From the IMG/VR virus record IMGVR_UViG_3300035034_002123, positions 1-20,700 of that record: a DNA stretch of 20,700 nt; one strand, 5' to 3'. The notes beneath the pieces were generated by a model that had not been told where the DNA came from, made no database searches, and saw only the letters and a program-made list of their open reading frames with translations. The stretch comes from a virus. Shown here piece by piece: positions 1 to 5,481 of this stretch. Positions within the stretch are counted from its first letter, which is position 1; each line of letters opens with the position of its first letter. Position numbers and translations under genes: made by a program.

Positions 1-184
1 GCCCGGCAATGTCCGCGTAGTCGAAGTCGTCCTTTTTCGCGAGCGATGCTGCGAGTTCATCGGGAATGGCCCGTGGCTTCATCGCCTTCAGCGTGTACGC
101 CCGCCCCTGCTCATCCATCACGCGGACCTCGGGCGCGGTGCCGACATACATCATCTGCGTCATGTTCTGCATGAGTTCCGCCAT
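1..184 (-). CDS. Unknown phage protein, 3' end beyond window
   Basis: Open frame read on the minus strand from an ATG at 184 to the left edge, so only the first 61 residues are visible. The protein begins MAELMQNMTQMMYVG and is acidic and soluble-looking, with no membrane segment or recognised motif. Its start lies inside the last codons of the upstream gene (25 nt overlap, 160-184), which is typical of tightly coupled phage structural operons. It lies downstream of the capsid gene, so a head-completion, connector or tail role is possible, but that is inferred from position alone. Confidence 0.6.
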   Translation of the reverse strand, partial: MAELMQNMTQMMYVGTAPEVRVMDEQGRAYTLKAMKPRAIPDELAASLAKKDDFDYADIAG

Positions 185-420
185 CGCTGGTAAGCCGCCC
201 GGATGTCGTCGTCGACGCCGTCGATCAGGCTGATTTCGACGCGTCCAGTGCGATCCATCTTCTCGGGCACCAACCCCCGGCCCATCACGCGGACGACACC
301 GGCATCTTCGTCGGCCATGACCGCATTGTCGACCTTCTCGCCGTCAAGCCTCACCGAGCAGCAGAAGATGATCGCCTCTTCGTCGTCGCTCCGGCAGTTA
401 TTGATGTCCAGGCGTGCCAT
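160..420 (-). CDS. Small unknown phage protein (86 aa)
   Basis: An 86-residue acidic protein starting MARLDINNCRSDDEEAIIF. It has alternating hydrophobic and charged segments that look like a small beta-rich domain, with no signal peptide or membrane helix. Its ATG overlaps the end of the upstream GT9-like gene by 23 nt and its stop overlaps the next gene by 25 nt, so translation is probably coupled along this trio. It is the second gene after the capsid gene and terminator, so a head-tail joining role is conceivable. Nothing in the sequence identifies a function. Confidence 0.6.
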   Translation of the reverse strand: MARLDINNCRSDDEEAIIFCCSVRLDGEKVDNAVMADEDAGVVRVMGRGLVPEKMDRTGRVEISLIDGVDDDIRAAYQRWRNSCRT

Positions 421-922
421 GATTCTGTCCGTACTTTAGTTTGAGCCGGAACCCAAGCGCTCGAGCGTACAGGTCGCAGCGGTGACAGTCTGATGCCTCG
501 CCGCCGTGGTGGTCCTGCTCCAAGCATAAGTCCAGCGAGTATTTCACCTGCGCGGGACACAGATGCGATTGGCGGTAATCCCACACCTGTCGGCCCGCTC
601 CGGTCAGGTATCCGAAGAACCTCGGCTCGGTCGCGATAACCATCGTGAAAGAGAATCGCCGCTCCATCGCCTTGAGGATCGGCAACAGCATCGCGATGTC
701 CCCGAGGGCGTAGCGGCGCTGGAGCATGACGACCTCCGGCTTTATCCTGCAGACCGCGTGTGAGAAGTTCCGATACTGCGTTCCGCCCGCCATCTTGATC
801 GCCTTCTCGGGCATCCCGTCAACGGGCAGCAGCCAGCCGCGATGGATCCTGATGTCGGTCCTCGGCCCCCCGTCGGTGACGAAGGTTATTGGATCCTTGC
901 GGGCTACGTGTACCAGTTTCAC
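398..922 (-). CDS. Possible truncated GT9 (heptosyltransferase-like) protein
   Basis: About 174 residues from a GTG at 922; a second GTG at 937 would add five residues but lies in the T-tract of the upstream terminator. Residues about 69-95 read RRYALGDIAMLLPILKAMER, resembling the N-terminal beta strand and Gly-Asp loop of glycosyltransferase family 9 (ADP-heptose:LPS heptosyltransferase-like) proteins. A later segment, CHRCDLYARALGF, resembles the 'R-x-D-x-[FY]-A-R-A-L-G' stretch in the same family. The usual GT9 length is over 300 residues, so the nucleotide-sugar-binding half is missing. It may be a reduced phage derivative, a degenerate copy, or something else with four to five cysteines in its C-terminal third. 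It lies just after the capsid terminator and is coupled by a 23-nt overlap to the next gene. Confidence 0.45.
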   Translation of the reverse strand: MKLVHVARKDPITFVTDGGPRTDIRIHRGWLLPVDGMPEKAIKMAGGTQYRNFSHAVCRIKPEVVMLQRRYALGDIAMLLPILKAMERRFSFTMVIATEPRFFGYLTGAGRQVWDYRQSHLCPAQVKYSLDLCLEQDHHGGEASDCHRCDLYARALGFRLKLKYGQNHGTPGHQ

Positions 923-937
923 GGCCGATGATACCAC

Positions 938-968
938 AAAAAAAACCGACCGGCTTCATGCCGGTCGG
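938..968 (-). terminator. Strong intrinsic terminator after capsid gene
   Basis: A perfect 9-bp stem (946-954 with 960-968, CCGACCGGC/GCCGGTCGG) closes a 5-nt loop. On the minus strand it is followed by a run of at least eight T residues (A938-A945 on the plus strand). It lies 30 nt after the stop of the capsid gene, so it probably limits expression of the downstream genes relative to capsid. Confidence 0.88.
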
Positions 969-997
969 CCTTTGTTGGCTCCAGTCACGGGAGAGGC

Positions 998-2269
998 TTA
1001 CGAGGCGGGACCGATGGTCAGTCGGCGGAGCAACTGAGCGTCGACACCCTTCTTGGCGAAGGCGATACCGCGCGACTTCTGCATGTTCAGAGTGTCGCGG
1101 TCGTGCCACAGGGCCGTGGTCGTCGATGCCGCGCCGAAGGGCGCCATGATATAGGCCGTTTCGAACGGGTTGACATCGCTGGCGTAGCCGACGACGGCGT
1201 CATCCGACTCCATCTGCGGGTCGTGGTACACCATGATGTTGTTCACGCTGGAGCGGCCGAGGAGGTTCAGGCTTGAACCGTTGAGGACCTCCTGATCAGC
1301 CGCGCCGGTGCCGATGAGGACCGAAAGGAACTCTGTGGTGCGAAGAAGCTGCATGGCGAAGTTGGTGCCGCACACGACGTAGTTGGGAGTGACGAATCGA
1401 TCTTCCTGCATCTCGACGATGGCTTTGAGGATCGTGTCTCGGATCAACTGCTTGTCGTAGGCGTGCTGCTCGGACGGCGAGAGCGCCGCGTAATTGCCGC
1501 CCTTCGTTTCGTCCCACACGATCGCGCCACGAGTGTTGGTCGCGGCGAAGGTGAAGAGGTCCGAGAGGATTTCGCGGTCCATTTCCCACGCCAGTTCCTG
1601 GGTCATGGTCAGGTCGTTGATCGTCTCGAAGTCGCGACCGAACTGCGTCTGGAGTGCGACCCTCGCCTGCCAAGCCGTCTGGCTCGTCAGGGCGTAGTAA
1701 TCGACTTCCATCAGCGCCCGGCGCATATCGAAGCCGACCGACTCAAGCTGCTGGCCCTCAGTGGTAATCTTCGCGTAAGTCGAATCGTGCGCCGAAACAT
1801 CCGACAACCTCCGGGTGGCACCAGTGGTTGAGTTGCGAGCAACCCGGTCAAGCCAGAACATGTAGCCGTGGGGCTGCGTGAACGGCTGAACCGAAGCGAA
1901 CCGGGGTGCCAGAAGGCGAGGGAACACTTCGAGGCCGAAACGGATTGACTGCGTGATGAACTGCTGCACCGCGGGCGACGTCGAGGTCTGGTTTGTATTG
2001 GCCTCGAGGACTCGGCTGTTTATCTGATTCTGTACGTAATCACGCGCCTGTCGGCCGGCAGCAACACCGATCCGGAGCATCTGGTGCCCCATGGTGCGCT
2101 TCCGCTGGTCCTCGTTGCTGAGGAAACCCTCAGCCGTCATCACCCGAGTGAAATCCTTGTCGTAATCAGACGCCTGCTTGGCGACCGCAAGGGCTGCCCG
2201 CTGCTCCTGGCTGAGCGAGTTCGGGTAATCCTTGCGTAGGCACGGTACTGGTAGTGCATATGGGTTCAT
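998..2269 (-). CDS. Major capsid protein, T4 gp23-like
   Basis: A 423-residue protein that resembles T4-type major capsid proteins of the HK97 fold, forming the icosahedral head shell. The segment EVFPRLLAPRFASVQPFTQP (about residues 114-133) matches the gp23-family pattern of a 'FP-x-x-x-A-x-x-I/A-S-V-Q-P' strand followed by a Gly/aromatic segment. A following long helix contains the pattern ELAWEMDREIL seen in gp23-type proteins. The length is shorter than T4 gp23 (about 520) but usual for distant relatives. It follows the protease-scaffold gene and precedes a strong terminator, the normal order for a highly expressed capsid. The start ATG at 2269 has a perfect AGGAGG placed 22 nt upstream, with a small hairpin in between. 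Confidence 0.87.
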   Translation of the reverse strand: MNPYALPVPCLRKDYPNSLSQEQRAALAVAKQASDYDKDFTRVMTAEGFLSNEDQRKRTMGHQMLRIGVAAGRQARDYVQNQINSRVLEANTNQTSTSPAVQQFITQSIRFGLEVFPRLLAPRFASVQPFTQPHGYMFWLDRVARNSTTGATRRLSDVSAHDSTYAKITTEGQQLESVGFDMRRALMEVDYYALTSQTAWQARVALQTQFGRDFETINDLTMTQELAWEMDREILSDLFTFAATNTRGAIVWDETKGGNYAALSPSEQHAYDKQLIRDTILKAIVEMQEDRFVTPNYVVCGTNFAMQLLRTTEFLSVLIGTGAADQEVLNGSSLNLLGRSSVNNIMVYHDPQMESDDAVVGYASDVNPFETAYIMAPFGAASTTTALWHDRDTLNMQKSRGIAFAKKGVDAQLLRRLTIGPAS

Positions 2270-2276
2270 GGTTGTT

Positions 2277-2297
2277 GCCGCTTCTGTGCGGCCTCCT
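2277..2297 (-). promoter_or_regulatory. Capsid ribosome-binding site with intervening hairpin
   Basis: On the minus strand AGGAGG (2297-2292) is followed directly by a stem-loop GCCGC-ACAGAA-GCGGC (2292-2277), then seven nucleotides, then the capsid ATG at 2269. The linear Shine-Dalgarno-to-ATG distance of 22 nt is too long. Folding of the 16-nt hairpin would leave an effective spacing of about 7 nt. This resembles the hairpin-assisted initiation known for T4 gene 38. The effect is inferred. Confidence 0.55.
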
Positions 2298-2345
2298 TTG
2301 GGGGGGCTTCCTTGCTTCCTCTGAACGTGCTCTGCCGACGGCTGA

Positions 2346-3008
2346 TTAGCCGAACGTGCTCATCAGGGACTCGGTATCGCGGCCACCGGCGGGGCCGCCC
2401 GATGCGCCAGAATCTTCCGGCATCTCGAATGCGTCGAGTAGCGAGTTGGTGTCCGCGGCCGCGACAGCCTTCTTGCCACCGATCGACTCGAGGAAGGACA
2501 TGGCCTCCTTGGCGATCTTCATCGCGACCTCTTCGTTTTTCGGCCTGGCCTTCGCGACCTGCTCGCACAAGGCGCTGAGGCCCTCGGTCGAAAGCCGTGA
2601 CGCGTACTCCTTGCGGACCGCTTCGGTCGCCTTGATCGAGGACTCCTTGGCCTGGGCCTCGGCGATCTGGCGACTGGCTTCCTTGAGCCTTGCCTCGGCC
2701 TCGACGAGTTTGGCCTTCGCCTCACCCTCGGACTCCTGCGCCTTGAGGACGCGCTGGCCGAGTTCAGAGTCGGTGATCTTCTCGTTGACAATCCCGGCCT
2801 CGACGAGGGCGGGCTTGATCGACTCAAGCGCCTTGGTCGCCTTCTGGTGGGACTCCTTGGCTTCCTTGAGTTCGGTTTCGAGCTTCTCGACCTTGGCCTC
2901 GGCCTCGGCCGCCTCAGCCTTCACAGGCTTGAGGGCGGCGTCGACAGCAGCCGACTCGATTGCTTTGACTAATTGCGGGAACTTCGCACGGATTTCTGCT
3001 TCTGTCAT
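2346..3008 (-). CDS. Nested scaffold-only product from internal start
   Basis: An in-frame ATG at 3008 (Met231 of the fusion; product begins MTEAEIRAKFPQ) is preceded by AAGGA at 3020-3016 with 7-nt spacing, a good ribosome-binding site. It lies exactly at the boundary between the protease domain and the coiled coil. The product would be 220 residues, almost entirely helical coiled coil, matching a free scaffolding protein. Nested protease/scaffold genes are established in lambda (C/Nu3). Production here is an inference from the start-site context. Confidence 0.55.
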   Translation of the reverse strand: MTEAEIRAKFPQLVKAIESAAVDAALKPVKAEAAEAEAKVEKLETELKEAKESHQKATKALESIKPALVEAGIVNEKITDSELGQRVLKAQESEGEAKAKLVEAEARLKEASRQIAEAQAKESSIKATEAVRKEYASRLSTEGLSALCEQVAKARPKNEEVAMKIAKEAMSFLESIGGKKAVAAADTNSLLDAFEMPEDSGASGGPAGGRDTESLMSTFG

Positions 3009-3698
3009 GGTCGTTTCCTTTTCGGCTTGATGCTGCCGGTTCTCCTTGGCGGGTTTGGTCGCGTCGGCAAATCCCGGCTCGGCGACCACGTCGTATGTGA
3101 GTAGACGCAGCTTGTCGTAAATGGTGGCTCGGACGCCGGGCGGGAGGTCGTACTTCTCGCCGTCATCCTCCGTGGAGTCGTGGCCGATGCCGTAGCCGCG
3201 CTGCGAAACTCCGGGGACAAATCCAGCGCTCACCAGCGCCATCAGGTCGCGGCCTTGGGATGTAGCTGCGATGTCGATGGTGACGTTGGCGTAGCCATCT
3301 TCGTCGATGAATGCCTCGGCCAGGATGCCGACCGCGTGGGTCAGGCAGTTCTCGTAAGGATCGATCCAGTCCGGGTGATCCATTCGCGAGAGGACGTTCT
3401 TGTTTTTGACGCGCTTCGACAGCCGATCCATCGCCGGCTTGACGACCCCGGAGGGGTAGACGCGCCGGTTCAGATTCAGGACGTCGGCGGTCTTGAACCG
3501 CCACTTGAGCCGCGCGATCCGGCCGGACTTCTTCTGCTCGTCGGCGGCAAGCTGCTCGAAGACGAAGCCCTCGGTCGTGTAGAACTCCGCGACCGCTTCG
3601 CCGTTCTTGTGCTGGAAATCCGGCTGCGCGGCCTGCTCGATCAGGTTGCTCGCGGCCGAGTCGGCGCTTTCATTGGCGTTTAGAAACGCTTGTGGCAT
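2346..3698 (-). CDS. Prohead protease fused to coiled-coil scaffold, T4 gp21-like
   Basis: 450 residues with two parts. Residues about 60-215 resemble the T4 gp21-type prohead core protease: N-R-R-V-Y-P at 77-82, MDHP with candidate catalytic His108, and GVSQRG with candidate nucleophile Ser165 in the G-x-S-x-R-G context of these serine proteases. Residues about 231-400 are a long Ala/Glu/Lys-rich coiled coil typical of scaffolding proteins, ending in a Gly-rich tail. Protease and scaffold in one frame directly upstream of the capsid gene is a common phage solution, with the protease clearing the core during maturation. The ATG at 3698 has no Shine-Dalgarno but carries the GCGTCTACT element seven nucleotides upstream. 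A second start inside the gene at 3008 has a good ribosome-binding site. Confidence 0.82.
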   Translation of the reverse strand: MPQAFLNANESADSAASNLIEQAAQPDFQHKNGEAVAEFYTTEGFVFEQLAADEQKKSGRIARLKWRFKTADVLNLNRRVYPSGVVKPAMDRLSKRVKNKNVLSRMDHPDWIDPYENCLTHAVGILAEAFIDEDGYANVTIDIAATSQGRDLMALVSAGFVPGVSQRGYGIGHDSTEDDGEKYDLPPGVRATIYDKLRLLTYDVVAEPGFADATKPAKENRQHQAEKETTMTEAEIRAKFPQLVKAIESAAVDAALKPVKAEAAEAEAKVEKLETELKEAKESHQKATKALESIKPALVEAGIVNEKITDSELGQRVLKAQESEGEAKAKLVEAEARLKEASRQIAEAQAKESSIKATEAVRKEYASRLSTEGLSALCEQVAKARPKNEEVAMKIAKEAMSFLESIGGKKAVAAADTNSLLDAFEMPEDSGASGGPAGGRDTESLMSTFG

Positions 3699-3703
3699 AC
3701 GCC

Positions 3704-3712
3704 AGTAGACGC
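3704..3712 (-). promoter_or_regulatory. Start-associated motif GCGTCTACT (protease-scaffold)
   Basis: The minus strand reads GCGTCTACT, with the GCGTCTA core ending 7 nt before the ATG at 3698 and no Shine-Dalgarno in the usual window. It lies in the short gap between an intrinsic terminator and the protease start, so it is not constrained by coding here. It is one of five copies of GCGTCTAST placed before gene starts in this window. Confidence 0.6.
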
Positions 3713-3720
3713 ATCACATG

Positions 3721-3743
3721 AAAAAGCGGCCCCGAAGGGCCGC
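3721..3743 (-). terminator. Intrinsic terminator with UUCG tetraloop
   Basis: On the minus strand GCGGCCC-TTCG-GGGCCGC (3743-3726) is followed by TTTTT (3725-3721). This is a perfect 7-bp GC stem closed by the extra-stable C(UUCG)G loop. It sits between the 3795-4193 gene and the protease-scaffold gene. Transcription of protease and capsid therefore needs read-through, antitermination, or a promoter in the remaining 22 nt before the protease start. Confidence 0.85.
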
Positions 3744-3794
3744 AGAACAGCGCCGCGGAGTTTCAGCCCCGCGACGCCAAGAGGAGAGAATCGT

Positions 3795-4193
3795 CTACGC
3801 GGCGACGAGCACCGCGACGACCCTCGCGGCAATCCGCAGGCCGTTGGCGACCTGCTTGCGTGTCGCGGAGTCGAAGTCGGCCGCCTGCATGTGCGCGAGG
3901 TATGCGGCCTTACCCATGACGTTGTCACGCTCGGCCTCGACGACCATTGGGAATCCGGGTTCGGCGGAGGCGAGGGCGAGGTGGTCGGCTCGCTCGGCGA
4001 TGTAGTCCGCAAGCTCATCGCGACGGCCGCCGATGCCGTTCGCGAACTGCGTGGCCTCTTCGGTCAGCACCGCGACGAGCTCTCGCCCGGCCGCCTTGAG
4101 GACGTCGCCCTTCTTGAGGGTCGGATCATCGAGCCCGCCGGTCGTTGTCGCCGAGGGTTCGCTGCTGGCGATAGGTTGATCTTGCTCCGACAT
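3795..4193 (-). CDS. Unknown phage protein (132 aa)
   Basis: A 132-residue protein beginning MSEQDQPIASSEPSATTTGG. It has a disordered Ser/Thr-rich N terminus, a charged helical middle (RRDELADYIAERADHLALA) and a short hydrophobic end (AARVVAVLVAA). The C-terminal stretch is too short and interrupted to be a confident membrane helix. The ATG at 4193 overlaps the stop of the upstream lipoprotein gene (TGATG), which indicates translational coupling; a GTG one codon upstream is also possible. It lies in the lysis-like block between the lipoprotein and the protease. No family was recognised. Confidence 0.6.
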   Translation of the reverse strand: MSEQDQPIASSEPSATTTGGLDDPTLKKGDVLKAAGRELVAVLTEEATQFANGIGGRRDELADYIAERADHLALASAEPGFPMVVEAERDNVMGKAAYLAHMQAADFDSATRKQVANGLRIAARVVAVLVAA

Positions 4194-4621
4194 CACAGTC
4201 CTTCCGTTGTTGGAAATGCGACCTGCGTGAACAGGTTCTCAAAGTTGCGGTGCCGCTCACGAAGCGACTCGGCCCCGAGGGGACCGATCTGCCCGTTGGC
4301 GAGGCGAGCCTTGACGCCAAGTTCTGCGACATCCTGCACGATCGGCCAGAGCGGGACGGCGACGGCCTGATACTGAAGGCGATCGCCGCTGCGGACCGCG
4401 GCGAAGAAGTCTTCCATGTTCTCCGCCGTCACCGCCTGCTCATCTTCCTCGACATACTCGAGGCCGAGGGCCGCGTCGGACTCGACGCCGAGCGACAGGC
4501 GATCGAGCGTCGGAACAGTGACGTTCTCTTCCACCTTCTGCGTGGCGCAGGCAGGCAGGGAAACGAGGGTTGCCCCCGTCACGAAAATGGTGAGGGCTAC
4601 GACGGCGGCGCGGGTGTTCAT
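4193..4621 (-). CDS. Phage lipoprotein, unknown role
   Basis: 142 residues from an ATG at 4621 that has AAGGAG with 7-nt spacing. A longer frame open upstream (to 4702) overlaps the preceding gene and is not needed. The N terminus is a lipoprotein signal: one Arg, a hydrophobic core VVALTIFVTGATLVSL, then L-P-A-C with candidate lipidated Cys25. The mature part is acidic and helical and should be anchored to a membrane facing the periplasm. It follows a holin-like gene by 22 nt, so an outer-membrane spanin subunit or superinfection-exclusion lipoprotein are options. The mature part is long for an o-spanin, and no inner-membrane partner is evident. Those roles are inference from position. Confidence 0.7.
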   Translation of the reverse strand: MNTRAAVVALTIFVTGATLVSLPACATQKVEENVTVPTLDRLSLGVESDAALGLEYVEEDEQAVTAENMEDFFAAVRSGDRLQYQAVAVPLWPIVQDVAELGVKARLANGQIGPLGAESLRERHRNFENLFTQVAFPTTEGL

Positions 4622-4643
4622 GGTCAGGCTCCTTGGGGTTGGG

Positions 4644-4991
4644 TTACTCATTCTTGGCATCGAGTAGCCTGAGCGTGGCGTGCGACTCCGCCTCTTTCGC
4701 ATGCTTCATGGCGATGCCGGCTTTCACGATTCGACGACTCTTGATGTAGCCGGCCTCGACGAGTGCGGTTCGGGTGACGGCGACCGCAGTCAGCACCAGG
4801 CCGACGAGCGAGATCGCCCACTCGTGATCCACGTTCACCTTCACGAACTCTAGGGTCATCGGGGAGAGGGTCACGATGACGCCGAGAGCGATTCCCCACA
4901 CGCCCTGACGGCGTGCGTTCTTCATCACTTCGTGCTCGGACGTCTGGCGGCCGGGGCGGGCGAGGGCGGACGACTCTTGGGCGTTGTGCAT
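4644..4991 (-). CDS. Two-helix membrane protein, holin-like
   Basis: 115 residues with two hydrophobic segments, about 31-51 (VWGIALGVIVTLSPMTLEF) and 58-75 (EWAISLVGLVLTAVAVTRT). A polar N terminus precedes them and a Lys/Arg/Glu-rich tail follows. Size, two membrane spans and charged tail fit the general look of class II holins, which make the inner-membrane lesion at lysis, but no specific family was recognised. It is followed by a lipoprotein gene, which supports a lysis or envelope role. The ATG at 4991 has no good Shine-Dalgarno but has GCGTCTACT with 7-nt spacing. An internal Met at residue 23 is an alternative start. It is transcribed divergently from the plus-strand island. Confidence 0.6.
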   Translation of the reverse strand: MHNAQESSALARPGRQTSEHEVMKNARRQGVWGIALGVIVTLSPMTLEFVKVNVDHEWAISLVGLVLTAVAVTRTALVEAGYIKSRRIVKAGIAMKHAKEAESHATLRLLDAKNE

Positions 4992-4996
4992 GTCTC

Positions 4997-5005
4997 AGTA
5001 GACGC
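4997..5005 (-). promoter_or_regulatory. Start-associated motif GCGTCTACT (holin-like gene)
   Basis: The minus strand reads TAGCGTCTACTGAGA and ends just before the ATG at 4991, with 7 nt between the GCGTCTA core and ATG. This 15-mer matches the copy before the portal gene at 14 of 15 positions. Here the motif sits in a noncoding divergent gap. A TTGCGG at 5025-5020 lies 17 nt upstream of TCTACT, so a promoter reading is possible for this copy alone. Confidence 0.6.
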
Positions 5006-5028
5006 TAGATCATTTCCAGCCGCAATTA

Positions 5029-5056
5029 TTGACCCCGAATGCCGTCCCCCTAGACT
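5029..5056 (+). promoter_or_regulatory. Predicted sigma70-type promoter of the plus-strand island
   Basis: TTGACC (5029-5034) and TAGACT (5051-5056) are separated by 16 nt. The -10 element ends only 5 nt before the ATG at 5062, so transcription would start at or very near the start codon and give a leaderless mRNA. No Shine-Dalgarno lies before that ATG, which agrees. The 70-nt gap also serves the divergent holin-like gene. Confidence 0.55.
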
Positions 5057-5061
5057 TCATC

Positions 5062-5271
5062 ATGCGTGAAAAGGTTACTATCGTTGCGGCGTTCGGATCG
5101 CTGCTGATTCTCGGGGGATGTCAGGGTATGGACCGCCTGAACACGGGCAGCAACACACCGCCCCCCACGCGGTACTACACCGTGAGTCCGGTCTACACGA
5201 GTCCCAACGGGGGGTCCACGGTCTATAAGATCACGGACGGATACTCGACCACCTACGGGACAGAACGATGA
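5062..5271 (+). CDS. Small lipoprotein (69 aa)
   Basis: A 69-residue protein with a classic lipoprotein signal: MREK, a hydrophobic core VTIVAAFGSLLIL, then L-G-G-C with candidate lipidated Cys20. The mature part is Pro/Thr/Tyr/Ser-rich (TPPPTRYYTVSPVYTSPNGG), short and probably disordered. ATG 5062 was chosen over the upstream frame start because the signal peptide begins here and a promoter -10 ends 5 nt before it. It is the first gene of a plus-strand cassette that also holds a small DNA-binding candidate and mom. Phage-encoded small lipoproteins often block superinfection or alter the envelope, but the role here is unknown. Confidence 0.65.
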   Translation: MREKVTIVAAFGSLLILGGCQGMDRLNTGSNTPPPTRYYTVSPVYTSPNGGSTVYKITDGYSTTYGTER

Positions 5272-5288
5272 ATACCAGGAAGGGTTGA

Positions 5289-5480
5289 ATGAAACTCAGC
5301 TACGACCAGATCGTATGGCTCCGAGCCATCGAGGATAACTCATACAGGAACATGTGCCTCACCGACCGTATCGGCGACAAGGCCCGACGCGCGCTCAAGC
5401 GTCGATCGCTGGTGAAGTTTGACCGCAAGGCAGGCTGGCGGATCACAACAAAAGGCTGCCGCGTCCTGCGGGAGATCTAA
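5289..5480 (+). CDS. Small winged-helix-like protein upstream of mom
   Basis: 63 residues, MKLSYDQIVWLRAIEDNSYR onward, with a good ribosome-binding site (AGGAAG 6 nt before the ATG). The pattern of helix, then RALKRRSLVKFDRKAGWRIT and TTKGCRVL, resembles a compact winged helix: recognition helix, beta wing ending in T-x-x-G, last helix. It is therefore probably a DNA-binding regulator. It ends one nucleotide before the mom start. In phage Mu the gene before mom is com, a 62-residue zinc-finger translational activator of mom. This protein has a similar size and position but only two cysteines and no zinc-finger pattern, so it is not a Com homologue by sequence. Confidence 0.65.
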   Translation: MKLSYDQIVWLRAIEDNSYRNMCLTDRIGDKARRALKRRSLVKFDRKAGWRITTKGCRVLREI

Positions 5481-5481
5481 G

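Noticed and set aside
2356-3030. 224-codon Ser/Ala-rich plus-strand frame
   Set aside because: Exact shadow of the Ala/Glu/Lys-rich scaffold coiled coil; low-complexity Ser/Ala composition arises from the complementary codons.
3455-3463. GCGTCTACC copy inside the protease gene
   Set aside because: It encodes part of the conserved N-R-R-V-Y-P protease motif and is not near a start codon, so it is probably a coincidental match.
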